A DNA stretch of 64,000 nucleotides from Burkholderiales bacterium. Lineage in GTDB: Bacteria; Pseudomonadota; Gammaproteobacteria; Burkholderiales; Burkholderiaceae_D. The translations under genes and the position numbers were made by a program. This document shows positions 28,015-36,843 of the stretch, one piece after another. A model generated the notes under the pieces. It made no database searches. It saw nothing but the letters and a program-made list of their open reading frames with translations, and was not told the origin of the DNA. The stretch is taken from assembly GCA_016177875.1 (NCBI GenBank), contig JACOUL010000015.1, forward strand, positions 62,001 to 126,000, written 5' to 3'. The first letter of the stretch is position 1. Every line of letters starts with the position of its first letter.

Positions 28015-29829
28015 GTGAAAAATCGAATGTTTGCGCTCGCATCGCGCATTGTCATAGGCGGCATGCCGTTTACCTTTGTTGTGGCGCATGCACAAACGCC
28101 CCCTTCCGCGGACGGCAAATCCGACGCTGCCAAGCAGAATGAAGAAGTGTTGCGCATCTGGAAGCAGCAGTCCGGATCGACGGTCGAGTTGAAAACAAAC
28201 GACACCAGCAGCTCCACCAAGATCGAATTCCACGGCGAAGTAAGGGCTGACATGTACAGCCGCGACGTCAGCGTGCCGGCCGGCAGCGGCAATCTCCAGA
28301 CGCCTTACGGAACCGGCACATTTTTTAACTTGGTTACCCGCGGCGATTTGCGCGCAACTTCCGCCGACGGCAACGTGACCTATGCCCAGGCGACTGTCAC
28401 CAATAGCAATGACCGCACGATTCTGTCGCGTTATCCCAACCAGCTGACCAATTTCCAAGTCGGTCAAACCGGACAGGGTTATCAATGGATGTTGGGCGAC
28501 GTGGCGGTTAATTATTCCCAGCTGAGTTCCAGCATGGGTTTGCGCGGCTTCTACGGCAATATGCAATTCGGCGGCGGTTATTCCTTGTTCGGTCATGCCG
28601 GTGTGCTGGCCGATTCGTGGGAAGCCTTGGCGGATAGGGGGGCACTGGACGGCAATCCGGCGCGCACCCGCTATTTGCGCGACGTCTTCGGCGTCAAGTT
28701 GGAAAAAGCGTTTATGCCGGGCTTGAAAGTCTACGTTACCGCGCAAAGCTTCGACGATCAAGACGGCAGCCTCGCATCGAGCGCAGTTTCGCTGCTTCCC
28801 GCCACCACTCGCTCGTTTACCACAGGCTTATCGTATCAAGAAGGACAGTTCAACTTGACCGGGGAAGTGGGGATGAGCCGCTATCAAGAAAAATACCAGG
28901 AAGCGCGTAACGGACATGCGGAGATACTGGACGGTACCTATCAGTTGGGTTCGTTCAGGTTCCGCGGCGGTTATCACAATCTTAGTTCTTCCTATATGTC
29001 GCTGGCGCAAAGCGTTTCGCCCGGCATACACGAGTCCTATTTCGGTACTGACTGGACCGCCGCCAACTGGATGACGCTGGGTGTGGAATACCGCGATTCC
29101 AACTTGACGACGGCGTCTTATACGCCGGTGCCGCCGCCGCAAGATCCGGCGCTGCCGGCGTTGTCGCCGGTGGTCGGCACCACCACCAAAACCAAGTCGC
29201 TCACTTCGCGCGCCACGTTGAACTTCGGCCCCGATTTGCCGGGCTGGGGCTTGACCTTCCAAGACACACGTACGCGTGTGACCGATGCGGCGGGTGCCGA
29301 AACGCCGTCCTCGAATTTTTTGACGACGCTGAATTACAGTTCGCAAACTTGGAACGGCATGGTTTCCGCTGGCGTCGGTCGCGTCAACAGCACCGCCAAT
29401 CCGCAAGCCGATTCGCGCACCAACACTGTTCAATTGCAGTTGGGACGGCAGTTTTCCGGCGCGACGCCGACTATGCCGGCAAGCTGGACAGCCAACGCCA
29501 GCATCACTGCCGGACGCCAAGTACAAAACTTGATTAACATCGGCACTTCGACGACGACTACCAACTATGGCTTGACCTTCGCGTACCAAATGCCGAACTC
29601 GTTGGTCATGAATGCCAGCGTTTTGGAAAATATCACCACCCAACCGCAAGGCGGCCCGGACCTGAAAACCATCAGGCTACAATTGGATGCTTCTTATCCC
29701 TTGGGCCTAGGCTTCAAAGCGCCGGTCATGTTGAAGGCATATATCCGCGACAACGTAATGAATATGGGCGATCCGCTGTTGCGCACGCGAGAGACTGCGG
29801 CAGGTATCCTCCTTACCTATGCTTGGTAA
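28015..29829 (+). CDS. Outer-membrane beta-barrel (porin-like) protein
   Basis: 604 residues from GTG 28015, with GGGGAAGAG upstream; the in-frame ATG at 27976 lacks this. Signal peptide about 1-28 (ending AHAQ). The mature protein alternates polar and aromatic residues, has many Asn/Ser/Thr/Gly and few Cys, and ends in tyrosine-Ala-Trp (LLTYAW), the C-terminal aromatic used by the BAM complex. I do not recognise a named porin family. An N-terminal segment of about 40 residues (QNEEVLRIWKQQ) may be a periplasmic helix. First gene of a three-gene unit; the next start lies 10 bases past its stop. Confidence 0.75.
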   Translation: MKNRMFALASRIVIGGMPFTFVVAHAQTPPSADGKSDAAKQNEEVLRIWKQQSGSTVELKTNDTSSSTKIEFHGEVRADMYSRDVSVPAGSGNLQTPYGTGTFFNLVTRGDLRATSADGNVTYAQATVTNSNDRTILSRYPNQLTNFQVGQTGQGYQWMLGDVAVNYSQLSSSMGLRGFYGNMQFGGGYSLFGHAGVLADSWEALADRGALDGNPARTRYLRDVFGVKLEKAFMPGLKVYVTAQSFDDQDGSLASSAVSLLPATTRSFTTGLSYQEGQFNLTGEVGMSRYQEKYQEARNGHAEILDGTYQLGSFRFRGGYHNLSSSYMSLAQSVSPGIHESYFGTDWTAANWMTLGVEYRDSNLTTASYTPVPPPQDPALPALSPVVGTTTKTKSLTSRATLNFGPDLPGWGLTFQDTRTRVTDAAGAETPSSNFLTTLNYSSQTWNGMVSAGVGRVNSTANPQADSRTNTVQLQLGRQFSGATPTMPASWTANASITAGRQVQNLINIGTSTTTTNYGLTFAYQMPNSLVMNASVLENITTQPQGGPDLKTIRLQLDASYPLGLGFKAPVMLKAYIRDNVMNMGDPLLRTRETAAGILLTYAW

Positions 29830-29839
29830 CGACACTTTT

Positions 29840-30379
29840 ATGGAATACGACAAAATGCAGGCTGATCGCACATCGCAAGACACGCCGCAAGTCCAAAGCC
29901 GACAGCGCGGTCGAATCATGATTGCCGCGTTTGCCGCCGCGCTGCTCGTTGCCGGATGCGGTTCGACGGCGCCGGCCGCGAAAAATTCACCCGGCGCACA
30001 AGAATCAAAAGAGTCGAAGACGCAAGCAGCACAGAAAACGCTTAACGAGATTTTTCGCGCTTACGAATCCGGCAAGCCGTTTGCGCTGGATGCTTATATG
30101 GATACGAAGATGATCGATTATCAGAGTGTGCTCGATGCGGTGCGCGACACGCAGAACCAGCAAAAGCAAATCAGCGTCTTGACCAAGGATGTGCAGGCGG
30201 TCGGCACCGGCGACATGGTGATGGTGCAACTGAATTGGGAAAAACGTTATCTGGCATTACCAAACCTGACGCCCAAGCTGGCGAGCGGCCAGGCGTCGTT
30301 TCAAATGAAGTTGACGGCAAAAGGTTGGCGCCTTGCCGGCATCAAGGGTGACAATGTATTCGCCGCGCACGCGAAATAA
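29840..30379 (+). CDS. NTF2/SnoaL-like lipoprotein
   Basis: 179 residues from the ATG at 29840; an ATG at 29852 is an alternative. A long basic n-region (SRQRGR) precedes a hydrophobic core and a lipobox LVAGC (Cys about 39). The rest (about 60-179) looks like an NTF2/SnoaL cone-fold domain. Its second half, QLNWEKRYLALPNL then SGQASFQM, GWRLAGIKGDNVF, recurs almost motif for motif inside the FecR protein encoded next. Ligand unknown. The tight spacing (10 and 20 bases to its neighbours) implies one operon with the barrel protein and the FecR protein. Confidence 0.7.
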   Translation: MEYDKMQADRTSQDTPQVQSRQRGRIMIAAFAAALLVAGCGSTAPAAKNSPGAQESKESKTQAAQKTLNEIFRAYESGKPFALDAYMDTKMIDYQSVLDAVRDTQNQQKQISVLTKDVQAVGTGDMVMVQLNWEKRYLALPNLTPKLASGQASFQMKLTAKGWRLAGIKGDNVFAAHAK

Positions 30380-30399
30380 TTAAATCGAACGGTTAAATC

Positions 30400-33207
30400 A
30401 TGATGAATACCCGAACCACTGACCGCAGCTTTTCATTGGCATCGATACGCCGCTGGTGCGTTGCCGCGTTGACGCTGGCATTGTTGGCCGGTGCGCAGAG
30501 TGCCTGGGCCAAAGGAGAAATCAGTTTCGTCAATGGCAAGGCACAGGTCTTAAGCAGCGGCGGCGATGCACGCGCCGCCGCCAAGGGGGCGCGGGTAGAG
30601 CCGGGTGAAATACTCGTCACCGGCGCCGACGGCGAGGTGCATGTGAAGATGGACGACAACGCCTTGATTGCATTGCGTCCGAACACTCGCGTCAAGATTG
30701 AAGAATATGTGGCGGAAGGCGATGAAAAAGACAAAGCGGTTTTCTCGATCTTCCGTGGTTTTATGCGCTCGGTCACCGGCTGGATCGGCAAGACAGCACC
30801 GAAAAATTATGCGGTGAAAACGCCATCTGCGACCATCGGCATTCGCGGCACCGATCATGAAGTAGCGGTGATCGATAACGGCGACGAAGCCGGCACTTAC
30901 GACAAGGTCAACACCGGCGAAACCGTGCTGGCGACGCCATTCGGCGAGATCTCGGTTCGTCCGGGGCGCGCCGCATTCGCCAAAAAAACCAGCAATGAAA
31001 AACCGGTTTTGCTGACTGCAATTCCGCCGCACTATAAGCCGACACCCAATGAATCGCTCATCAATCAAACCAAGGCCTTGCTGGAAAAAACAACGGATGA
31101 CAAGCTGAAGCAAAAGCAGGAAGAACAGAAAAAGCAGGGCGGCACCAATGAGCAAGGCAATACCAAGATCAGCGATGCCTGTACCCGCGACCCTTCCGCG
31201 GTCAACGCATTCAACGATTTCATCCGCGCCTATGAGCTGGGTAATACCGCGCTGATTCGGTCCAAGATGGATTCTTCCATGGTGGGCTATCTGCGCTTTA
31301 TCGAAGGCATCGTGCAAGACGTCAACCGCTTCAAACAAATGCGCTTGCTACTGTTGAATACGCAAATCCAATGCGGTCCGGATGTGACCGTGATTCAAAC
31401 CAATTGGGAAAAGCGTTTCCTCGATGTCAGAAATTTCAATCCGGGCTTGTTCACCGGCAGAGCGACCATCCTGCTGCACCGCGATCACGGCGATTGGAAG
31501 TTTGCCGCGGTAAGCGGCGATAATCCGTTCTCCAGCGCCAACGGCAATCTCGCTCAAGTGACTTTCGGGCCTTCCTTGTCGATCGCTGCCGTCACCGTGG
31601 CGCCGGTTCAGCTGGCGGTGACGATTGAAGTTGTCGACAACGATCTCGCCGGTAAAGGCTCGTTGCCGGTGCAAATCGTCACTAGCCAAGGCGACGCCGA
31701 GAATGTCGATTTGCAAGAAACCGCGCCGGGCAAATTCTCCCGCACGAACTATTATTTTTCATCGGGAGCGGTCACGCCAGGCAATGGCGTATTGGAAGTC
31801 GCGGCCGGCACGGTATTGACCTTGCGTTATGTCGATCAAAACCCAGGCGACAATCGTCCGGCTTTATTGGTCATGCGTACCATCGCCGCCAGCGGCACGC
31901 CGATCGGCAGTACGTCGACCAGTAACTCGACACCTAACCAGTTTAGCTTCAATGCGGTTTCGGGATTGCCGACTTCGACTCCTGTGGCTTCGAATACGGT
32001 AACGATCACCGGTAATTCGGCGCCGGCGCCGGTCACAATCGTCGGCGGTACGTACTCGATCAACGGCGGGCCGTTTGTGTCGGGACTTGGAACCGTCGCC
32101 AGCGGACAATCGATTACGGTCAATGTGACGACCGCGCCTACCGCGGGCACGACCACCAGCGCTACTTTGAATGTCGGCGGCGTGATCGGCGTATTTACGG
32201 TAACGACGGCCGGCGGCTCAGGCGGCACCACCTCGACTTCAACCACCTCGACCTCCAGCACTACGGTGACGTCGACATCGACCACCACTGTCATTGCCGG
32301 CGGTACGACGCCGAACCCCTTCACCTTCCGCAGCCTGACGCTGCCGCCTTCCAGAACGCCGGTGACGTCGAATACCGTGACCATTACCGGCAACACAGTG
32401 CCGGCGCCGGTGAGCATTACGGGAGGCACCTACTCGATCAACGGCGGCGCGTTTACCGCAGGGGCGGGTTCGATTATCTCGGGGCAGAACATTGCCGTCC
32501 AAGTGGTTCCTTCCTCCACGCCGGGAGCGAGCGTCACGGCCTCGCTCAATATCGGCGGCGTGATCGGGACTTTCACGGTAACTTCTTCTGATACCGTGCC
32601 CGATCCGTTCAGTTTCCCTCCGCTTACCGGGCAGCAGCCGTTGACCACTGCGACTTCGGCAAGGGTGACCATCACCGGCATCGACACGCCGACCACGATC
32701 AGCATCACCGGCGGCACGTATTCGATTAACGGCGGCGCGTTTACGAGTGCGGCCGGCACGATCAGCAATGGCCAGACGGTGGCCGTCAGCCTGGTCAACT
32801 CGCGTTCGCAAAACACCACCACGACGGCCACATTGAACATCGGCGGCGTGGCCGGCAGCTTCAGCTCGACTACGTGGAATACGACCCCGAACCCATTCTC
32901 TTTCAATACGGCGTCGGTGGTTCACAGTACGCGCACCTCGACTTGCATCGCGACCTCCAATGCAGTGTCGATCAGCGGTATTACGGCGCCTTCCGCGCCG
33001 ATCAGTATCAGCGGCTCCAGCGTTCCCGCTGCGACTTACAGCGTTAACGGCGGCGCGGCGACGTCTGCTCCCGGCACCATCACCAATGGTTCAACCGTGA
33101 CCGTCACGGCGACGGCCCCCTATAACGCGCGCAGTACCGCGCCGCAGCCGGTTGCCACTCTTAATGTAGGCGGCGCGTCCGCGACATTCAGCATTATTTG
33201 TAATTAG
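30400..33207 (+). CDS. FecR-domain surface protein with NTF2-like domain and four Ig-like repeats
   Basis: 935 residues. Signal peptide about 1-37 (ending AWA). FecR domain about 40-175 (ISFVNGKAQVL, ARVEPGEILVTGADGEVHVK, RGFMRSVTGWIGK, YAVKTPSATIGIRGTDHEV). A Lys/Gln-rich linker follows, then an NTF2-like domain (about 265-375; TNWEKRFLDVRNFNPGLFTG, GDNPFSS) paralogous to the preceding lipoprotein. A beta-rich segment leads to four repeats of about 95 residues starting near 509, 636, 731 and 827, each with a PxxFxF start and [T/S]YS[I/V]NGG core. A Ser/Thr-only linker of about 30 residues splits repeats 1 and 2. Overall an exported, adhesin-like scaffold. A terminator follows. Confidence 0.75.
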   Translation: MMNTRTTDRSFSLASIRRWCVAALTLALLAGAQSAWAKGEISFVNGKAQVLSSGGDARAAAKGARVEPGEILVTGADGEVHVKMDDNALIALRPNTRVKIEEYVAEGDEKDKAVFSIFRGFMRSVTGWIGKTAPKNYAVKTPSATIGIRGTDHEVAVIDNGDEAGTYDKVNTGETVLATPFGEISVRPGRAAFAKKTSNEKPVLLTAIPPHYKPTPNESLINQTKALLEKTTDDKLKQKQEEQKKQGGTNEQGNTKISDACTRDPSAVNAFNDFIRAYELGNTALIRSKMDSSMVGYLRFIEGIVQDVNRFKQMRLLLLNTQIQCGPDVTVIQTNWEKRFLDVRNFNPGLFTGRATILLHRDHGDWKFAAVSGDNPFSSANGNLAQVTFGPSLSIAAVTVAPVQLAVTIEVVDNDLAGKGSLPVQIVTSQGDAENVDLQETAPGKFSRTNYYFSSGAVTPGNGVLEVAAGTVLTLRYVDQNPGDNRPALLVMRTIAASGTPIGSTSTSNSTPNQFSFNAVSGLPTSTPVASNTVTITGNSAPAPVTIVGGTYSINGGPFVSGLGTVASGQSITVNVTTAPTAGTTTSATLNVGGVIGVFTVTTAGGSGGTTSTSTTSTSSTTVTSTSTTTVIAGGTTPNPFTFRSLTLPPSRTPVTSNTVTITGNTVPAPVSITGGTYSINGGAFTAGAGSIISGQNIAVQVVPSSTPGASVTASLNIGGVIGTFTVTSSDTVPDPFSFPPLTGQQPLTTATSARVTITGIDTPTTISITGGTYSINGGAFTSAAGTISNGQTVAVSLVNSRSQNTTTTATLNIGGVAGSFSSTTWNTTPNPFSFNTASVVHSTRTSTCIATSNAVSISGITAPSAPISISGSSVPAATYSVNGGAATSAPGTITNGSTVTVTATAPYNARSTAPQPVATLNVGGASATFSIICN

Positions 33208-33233
33208 TCCCATACTAGCCTTGCGCTATGCAC

Positions 33234-33268
33234 GCGGCCGCTTTCGATAGCGGCCGTTTTTATTTTTT
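33234..33268 (+). terminator. Rho-independent terminator of the porin-FecR operon
   Basis: CGGCCGCT-TTCGAT-AGCGGCCG hairpin (33235-33256) followed by TTTTTATTTTTT, 27 bases past the FecR stop. The end of the T run is also the -35 of the next ECF-type site. Confidence 0.85.
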
Positions 33269-33294
33269 GAACCTCCCAGCGTTTCAGTCTGACT
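33267..33294 (+). promoter_or_regulatory. ECF-type promoter motif before the GFNPQPEPPG gene
   Basis: TTGAAC (33267-33272), 16 bases, CTGACT followed by TA (33289-33296). About 100 bases before the ATG at 33396. The -10 region CTGACTTA nearly equals GCGACTTA at 37915. Confidence 0.6.
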
Positions 33295-33395
33295 TAGAAC
33301 CTGATCGGTATTTTTTTGGCAGGTGCGTTCGGCCGGGAAGGGCGCATTGCTGCGATCAAGAAATAATTCATAAGCACAATCGATTCGGAGTCATC

Positions 33396-33677
33396 ATGAA
33401 AGCATCGCGAAAATACCTCGCCGTTCTGCATGCCGCATGTGCGGCTGCTTTTGCAGCTCAAGGGGCGATCGCCGCCGAACCGGCAGAGGCACAAAAGCAG
33501 GCGGATAAGAAACTGGAGAAGAAGAGTAAGCCAGGTGAAATCAACGGCTTCAATCCACAGCCGGAACCGCCGGGCGATAAAAGCGGCAAAAGAAATCCGG
33601 GCGCTGCGCAAGGCTTCAATCCGCAACCAGACCCGCCCGGCATCGGCGGTAAAGCGAATCAGCAAATCAAGCAATAA
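33396..33677 (+). CDS. Small exported protein with two GFNPQP[E/D]PPG motifs
   Basis: 93 residues from the ATG at 33396 (CGGAG upstream). Signal peptide about 1-26 (ending AIAA). The mature part is short, very Lys/Pro/Gly-rich and probably disordered. It contains GFNPQPEPPG (about residue 51) and GFNPQPDPPG (about residue 72), separated by a Lys-rich spacer. This decapeptide recurs in small exported proteins of several bacteria but has no role known to me. Monocistronic behind an ECF-type promoter motif, in the same block as the barrel/FecR operon. Confidence 0.7.
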   Translation: MKASRKYLAVLHAACAAAFAAQGAIAAEPAEAQKQADKKLEKKSKPGEINGFNPQPEPPGDKSGKRNPGAAQGFNPQPDPPGIGGKANQQIKQ

Positions 33678-33723
33678 GAGTCTAAGTGCCTAAGCGCCGG
33701 AAAAAATTAGCTTCATGGCGGTG

Positions 33724-35499
33724 TCAAAGTTCGCAAACAACTTGATGCAATTGCTCGGGTGCGAGCGGTTTATGGAGCAGTTTGAAACCGGTCGCGCTGG
33801 TTTCACGTATGCGTTCGGGCGAGGTGTCGCCGGTAATGATCACGGCGGGAACTTGACGTCCTAGGCGGGCCGTCACGGCACGAATGGCATCGGCGCCGTT
33901 GACATGCTCGGCTAGACGGTAGTCGGACAAAATGAGGCTGATATCGGCTTTGTGCTGATCCGCTTTTTGTAAGGCTTGTTCCAAAGTTGAAGCGATGACG
34001 GCAGTATGCCCCCATGCCGCCAGCAATTGCTGGATCGCTTCGAGAATGTCCGGATCGTCGTCGATGGCGAGAATGGTTTTTCCGGTGTTGCGAGGCGCCT
34101 CTAGCGCAGCGCGCTTGGTTTCTACGAGCACCGGAGCATCGGCAAGCGGCAGGCGGAACGTAAATACGGAACCCTTGCCGGGCATCGATCGTACTTCGAT
34201 TTCGGTATCGAGCAGTTTTGCCAAGCGCTGGACGATCGCGAGGCCCAAACCCAAACCTTGCTCGCGATCGCGGGCAACGTTATGGACTTGATAGAACTCT
34301 TGGAAAATTTTCGGCAATTGATCGTCGGAGATGCCGATGCCGGTATCCCACACTTGTATTTCCAGGGAATCGGCGTGACGCCGGCAGCCGACCAATATCC
34401 GCCCGCGCTGCGTGTAGCGGACGGCGTTCGACACCAGGTTCGACAAAATGCGATGTAAAACAATGGGATCGGAATCGACCCACAGCGACGCTGGAACTAC
34501 CGTCAGCTCGACGCCTTTTGACCGCGCCGGACCGGAGAATTCGTCGAAAACAACTTGCAAGGTTTCCTGTAAAGCGATGGGGCGTTTATTCGTTTCAACC
34601 ACACCGGCATCGAGGCGCGATACATCCAACAAGGCGTTGAGCAATTGGCCCAGGTTTTTCAATGCGCCCTGCAATCGTTCGGCGATATTTTCGACATCGC
34701 TGCGTTTTAATTCCGGGCGCAAGGCCAAAGCACGCAGTGCAGCGACAAACAAGGCTAAAGCGTGCGTAGGTTGGCGCAAGTCATGGCTGGCGGCGGCGAG
34801 GAACTGGGACTTGGCGCGATTGGCCGATTCGGCGCGTTCCTTTTCTTGTGTGATCTGCCGGATCAGAGCGAGGTTCTCAAAACGCATCGAGACCGATTCG
34901 CGCATGACGCGTTGCATGTTGCGGCAGTACCCGAGATTAACTATCAACAGCAACAGCAACAAGATGCCGATTACGCCGATGAGATTTTCGTTCGGCAGGA
35001 AGATGGCGCGCAAGGCGACCGGCGCGAGCGCCGGTATCGCCAGCGCGCAATACGCCGGCCAGAATGAAGACAGCGAAGCAACGCCGCTCGACGTAATGCC
35101 GGCCAGTAGAAGGCAGATGAAAACGGTGACGAACAAATTGTCGGGAGTGAAGAAGACCAGCGCGAGCGCGGCCCACGAGCAGCCGGCCACAGCGGTGAGT
35201 AAGGTGAATCGCCAGGCGTTTTTCCGCCACTCCCCTGCAGGTGGCGGCGTGCGTTTGTGCCGGATCGCCAGCGTCAAGCGAATGCCTGCCAGCAGGGAGC
35301 CGAACAAGCACCACATGAGCAGGTAGTCTTTACGAACGTGCGGCCATAGGACGTAGACAGCGACCGCGATCGTGATGAACGTGCCGATCGCGGCGGAAAT
35401 GGACTGCCGATATAGAATGTTGACGAGTTCGGCATCCACTTCGAGTGCGGGCAGCTCGTCTTTTTGGACGGCAGGCACGTAAGATGAGTTTGTTATCAT
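33724..35499 (-). CDS. Hybrid histidine kinase with six-helix membrane sensor and receiver
   Basis: 591 residues. Six hydrophobic helices (about 35-190) form the input, with no large periplasmic loop. A coiled coil leads to HisKA with ASHDLRQPTHALALF (phospho-acceptor His about 240), then HATPase_c (NLVSNAVRYT, DTGIGISD, GLGLGLAIVQRL) and a C-terminal receiver (AIDDDPDILEAI, LILSDYRLAEHVNG). The HDLRQP variant is common in kinases paired with LuxR-type regulators, and one such regulator is divergently encoded 94 bases away. The signal is unknown. It lies between members of the proposed ECF regulon. Confidence 0.9.
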   Translation of the reverse strand: MITNSSYVPAVQKDELPALEVDAELVNILYRQSISAAIGTFITIAVAVYVLWPHVRKDYLLMWCLFGSLLAGIRLTLAIRHKRTPPPAGEWRKNAWRFTLLTAVAGCSWAALALVFFTPDNLFVTVFICLLLAGITSSGVASLSSFWPAYCALAIPALAPVALRAIFLPNENLIGVIGILLLLLLIVNLGYCRNMQRVMRESVSMRFENLALIRQITQEKERAESANRAKSQFLAAASHDLRQPTHALALFVAALRALALRPELKRSDVENIAERLQGALKNLGQLLNALLDVSRLDAGVVETNKRPIALQETLQVVFDEFSGPARSKGVELTVVPASLWVDSDPIVLHRILSNLVSNAVRYTQRGRILVGCRRHADSLEIQVWDTGIGISDDQLPKIFQEFYQVHNVARDREQGLGLGLAIVQRLAKLLDTEIEVRSMPGKGSVFTFRLPLADAPVLVETKRAALEAPRNTGKTILAIDDDPDILEAIQQLLAAWGHTAVIASTLEQALQKADQHKADISLILSDYRLAEHVNGADAIRAVTARLGRQVPAVIITGDTSPERIRETSATGFKLLHKPLAPEQLHQVVCEL

Positions 35500-35593
35500 G
35501 AGGCGAACGGTGATTGCTGGAGTCGAAGTTTGCGGCGTTCAGTATGACATATCCGGATACGCTCAAAACTGAGAAGGCAGGACAGGTGCGTCG

Positions 35594-36235
35594 ATGACGA
35601 CGATATTGATAGCGGATGACCATGTGCTGGTGCGAGATGCCTTAAAGCTTCTCCTATCGATGCAGCCGGGCTGGGAGGTGGTGGCCGAAACCGGCGACGG
35701 CGCCGAAGTCGAACAACTCGTCCGGCAAACTCTGCCCGATTTGCTCTTGCTTGATCTCGATCTGCCCAATTGCCGCGGCGAGAAAATCGCCGCCAGCATC
35801 CGAGCGCGATTTGACGCAGTTAAAATCCTTATCATTACCGGCTCGCTTCATCCGGAATCGGTGCAGCGCGCATTGGCCGCCGGCGCGGACGGCTATGTCG
35901 TCAAGCATGGCGACAGTACGGAACTGATTCATGCGGTAGAGGCCGTGATCGCGGGCAAGCAATATGTCAGCCAAGGCATAGCATCGTTATTTGCGCATCA
36001 AAGCAATGCGCAGGCTTTTCCCGGCGATAGCGTCGAGCCGGTGACGCCGCGCGAGCAAGAGATTATGTGCATGATCGCAAGCGGCCTGAGCAATGAAGAG
36101 ATCGCTGCCGCATTGAATCGAAGCGTACTGACTGTACGCAAACATCGCCAAAATTTGATGGACAAGCTCGGCTTGCGTAATGCCGCCGAGGTCACGGCAT
36201 TCGCCATCAAGCATGGTTTTTATCAACCGCTCTAA
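35594..36235 (+). CDS. NarL/FixJ-type response regulator
   Basis: 213 residues: receiver domain (ADDHVLVRDALKLLL; phospho-acceptor Asp in LLLDLDLPNCRG near residue 55; Lys in VVKHG) and a C-terminal LuxR-type helix-turn-helix (VTPREQEIMCMIASGLSNEEIAAALNRS, TVRKHRQNLMDKLG). Likely DNA-binding partner of the divergent hybrid kinase. No strong ribosome site was seen before the ATG. Targets are unknown; the flanking exported-protein genes are candidates by position only. Confidence 0.92.
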   Translation: MTTILIADDHVLVRDALKLLLSMQPGWEVVAETGDGAEVEQLVRQTLPDLLLLDLDLPNCRGEKIAASIRARFDAVKILIITGSLHPESVQRALAAGADGYVVKHGDSTELIHAVEAVIAGKQYVSQGIASLFAHQSNAQAFPGDSVEPVTPREQEIMCMIASGLSNEEIAAALNRSVLTVRKHRQNLMDKLGLRNAAEVTAFAIKHGFYQPL

Positions 36236-36292
36236 TCACTACCTTAGCTGTGAGTACGCCGGCCGCTTGACGAGGCCGGCGCTTGTTCGCTC

Positions 36293-36577
36293 TTAGCGGC
36301 GCACTAGTATCGCCGAGATTTTGTCGACGTCGACTACCGCGTCGAACACTTCGCGGCCGCTGATCTCACCCAAGTGAAGCAGATTGCCGGACACCGATTT
36401 GACGGTGCCGCTCAGTTCCTCGCCCGAGGCAAGGCGAATGGTAACTTTTTTACCTTTTTGAACCTCGATTTGTTTTTGCATCGTATCGCCGGCGCGCAGC
36501 ACAACCGGGTCGGCCCAGCTCGGTGTTGCTGCAGCTGTCATCAGGAGGGCCAGATAAATCGAAACGGCAGTTTTCAT
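36293..36577 (-). CDS. Small exported Sm-like (SH3-type barrel) protein
   Basis: 94 residues: signal peptide about 1-22 (ending SWA), then a compact beta-rich domain. KGKKVTIRLASGEELSGTVKSVSGNLLHL resembles the Sm1 pattern of LSm/Hfq-like barrels, and VVDVDKISAILVRR resembles the Sm2 end. Being exported, it is more likely a structural or oligomerising envelope protein than an RNA chaperone. The ATG follows GAAAGGAAG. An ECF-type promoter motif on the same strand lies about 110 bases upstream. Confidence 0.65.
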   Translation of the reverse strand: MKTAVSIYLALLMTAAATPSWADPVVLRAGDTMQKQIEVQKGKKVTIRLASGEELSGTVKSVSGNLLHLGEISGREVFDAVVDVDKISAILVRR

Positions 36578-36604
36578 TGCAAGCTTCCTTTCTTGGTTAA
36601 AGTC

Positions 36605-36843
36605 TTAGAGGCGCGGTCCCGGCGTGCAGTGCCTATCGGGATACGCTCGTTGCGGAGGTTCCAAAAGCCGTCCGCGGCGCGGTTCTTGGTCGGTGCAGAC
36701 GCTTACTTGGTTCAAAAGCGGGAACGTCGGGTATTTATACGTGGGATTTTGCGACTTGTCGACAAGCAACAGAGGCGAGTCCGGCACGTGCTTGGCCGTG
36801 AATATTCACGCCGGCAAATACTACATCCGCAGTATTTGCCCAT
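36605..36843 (-). other. Unresolved small frames upstream of the Sm-like gene
   Basis: An ATG at 36843 has a fine ribosome site (GGAAGGAG, 5 bases away) and opens 43 codons ending at 36712, rich in Cys and Arg (MGKYCGCSICRRE...). A different frame from GTG 36787 to 36605 gives 60 residues with a plausible Pro-rich composition but no ribosome site. They overlap each other and the ECF-type promoter of the Sm-like gene. Either one small gene is real or this is the relic of a frameshifted gene; I cannot decide. Confidence 0.2.
36688..36715 (-). promoter_or_regulatory. ECF-type promoter motif of the Sm-like gene
   Basis: On the minus strand, TTGAAC (36715-36710), 16 bases, CCGACC (36693-36688). 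About 110 bases upstream of the ATG at 36577. It is the only member of the set on the minus strand, and it points at a minus-strand exported-protein gene. Confidence 0.55.

Noticed and set aside
31836..32906. Minus-strand frames opposite the FecR repeats (197, 158 and 228 residues)
   Set aside because: Repetitive Val/Pro/Thr- or Arg/Gly-rich translations produced by the repeat codons; no ribosome sites.
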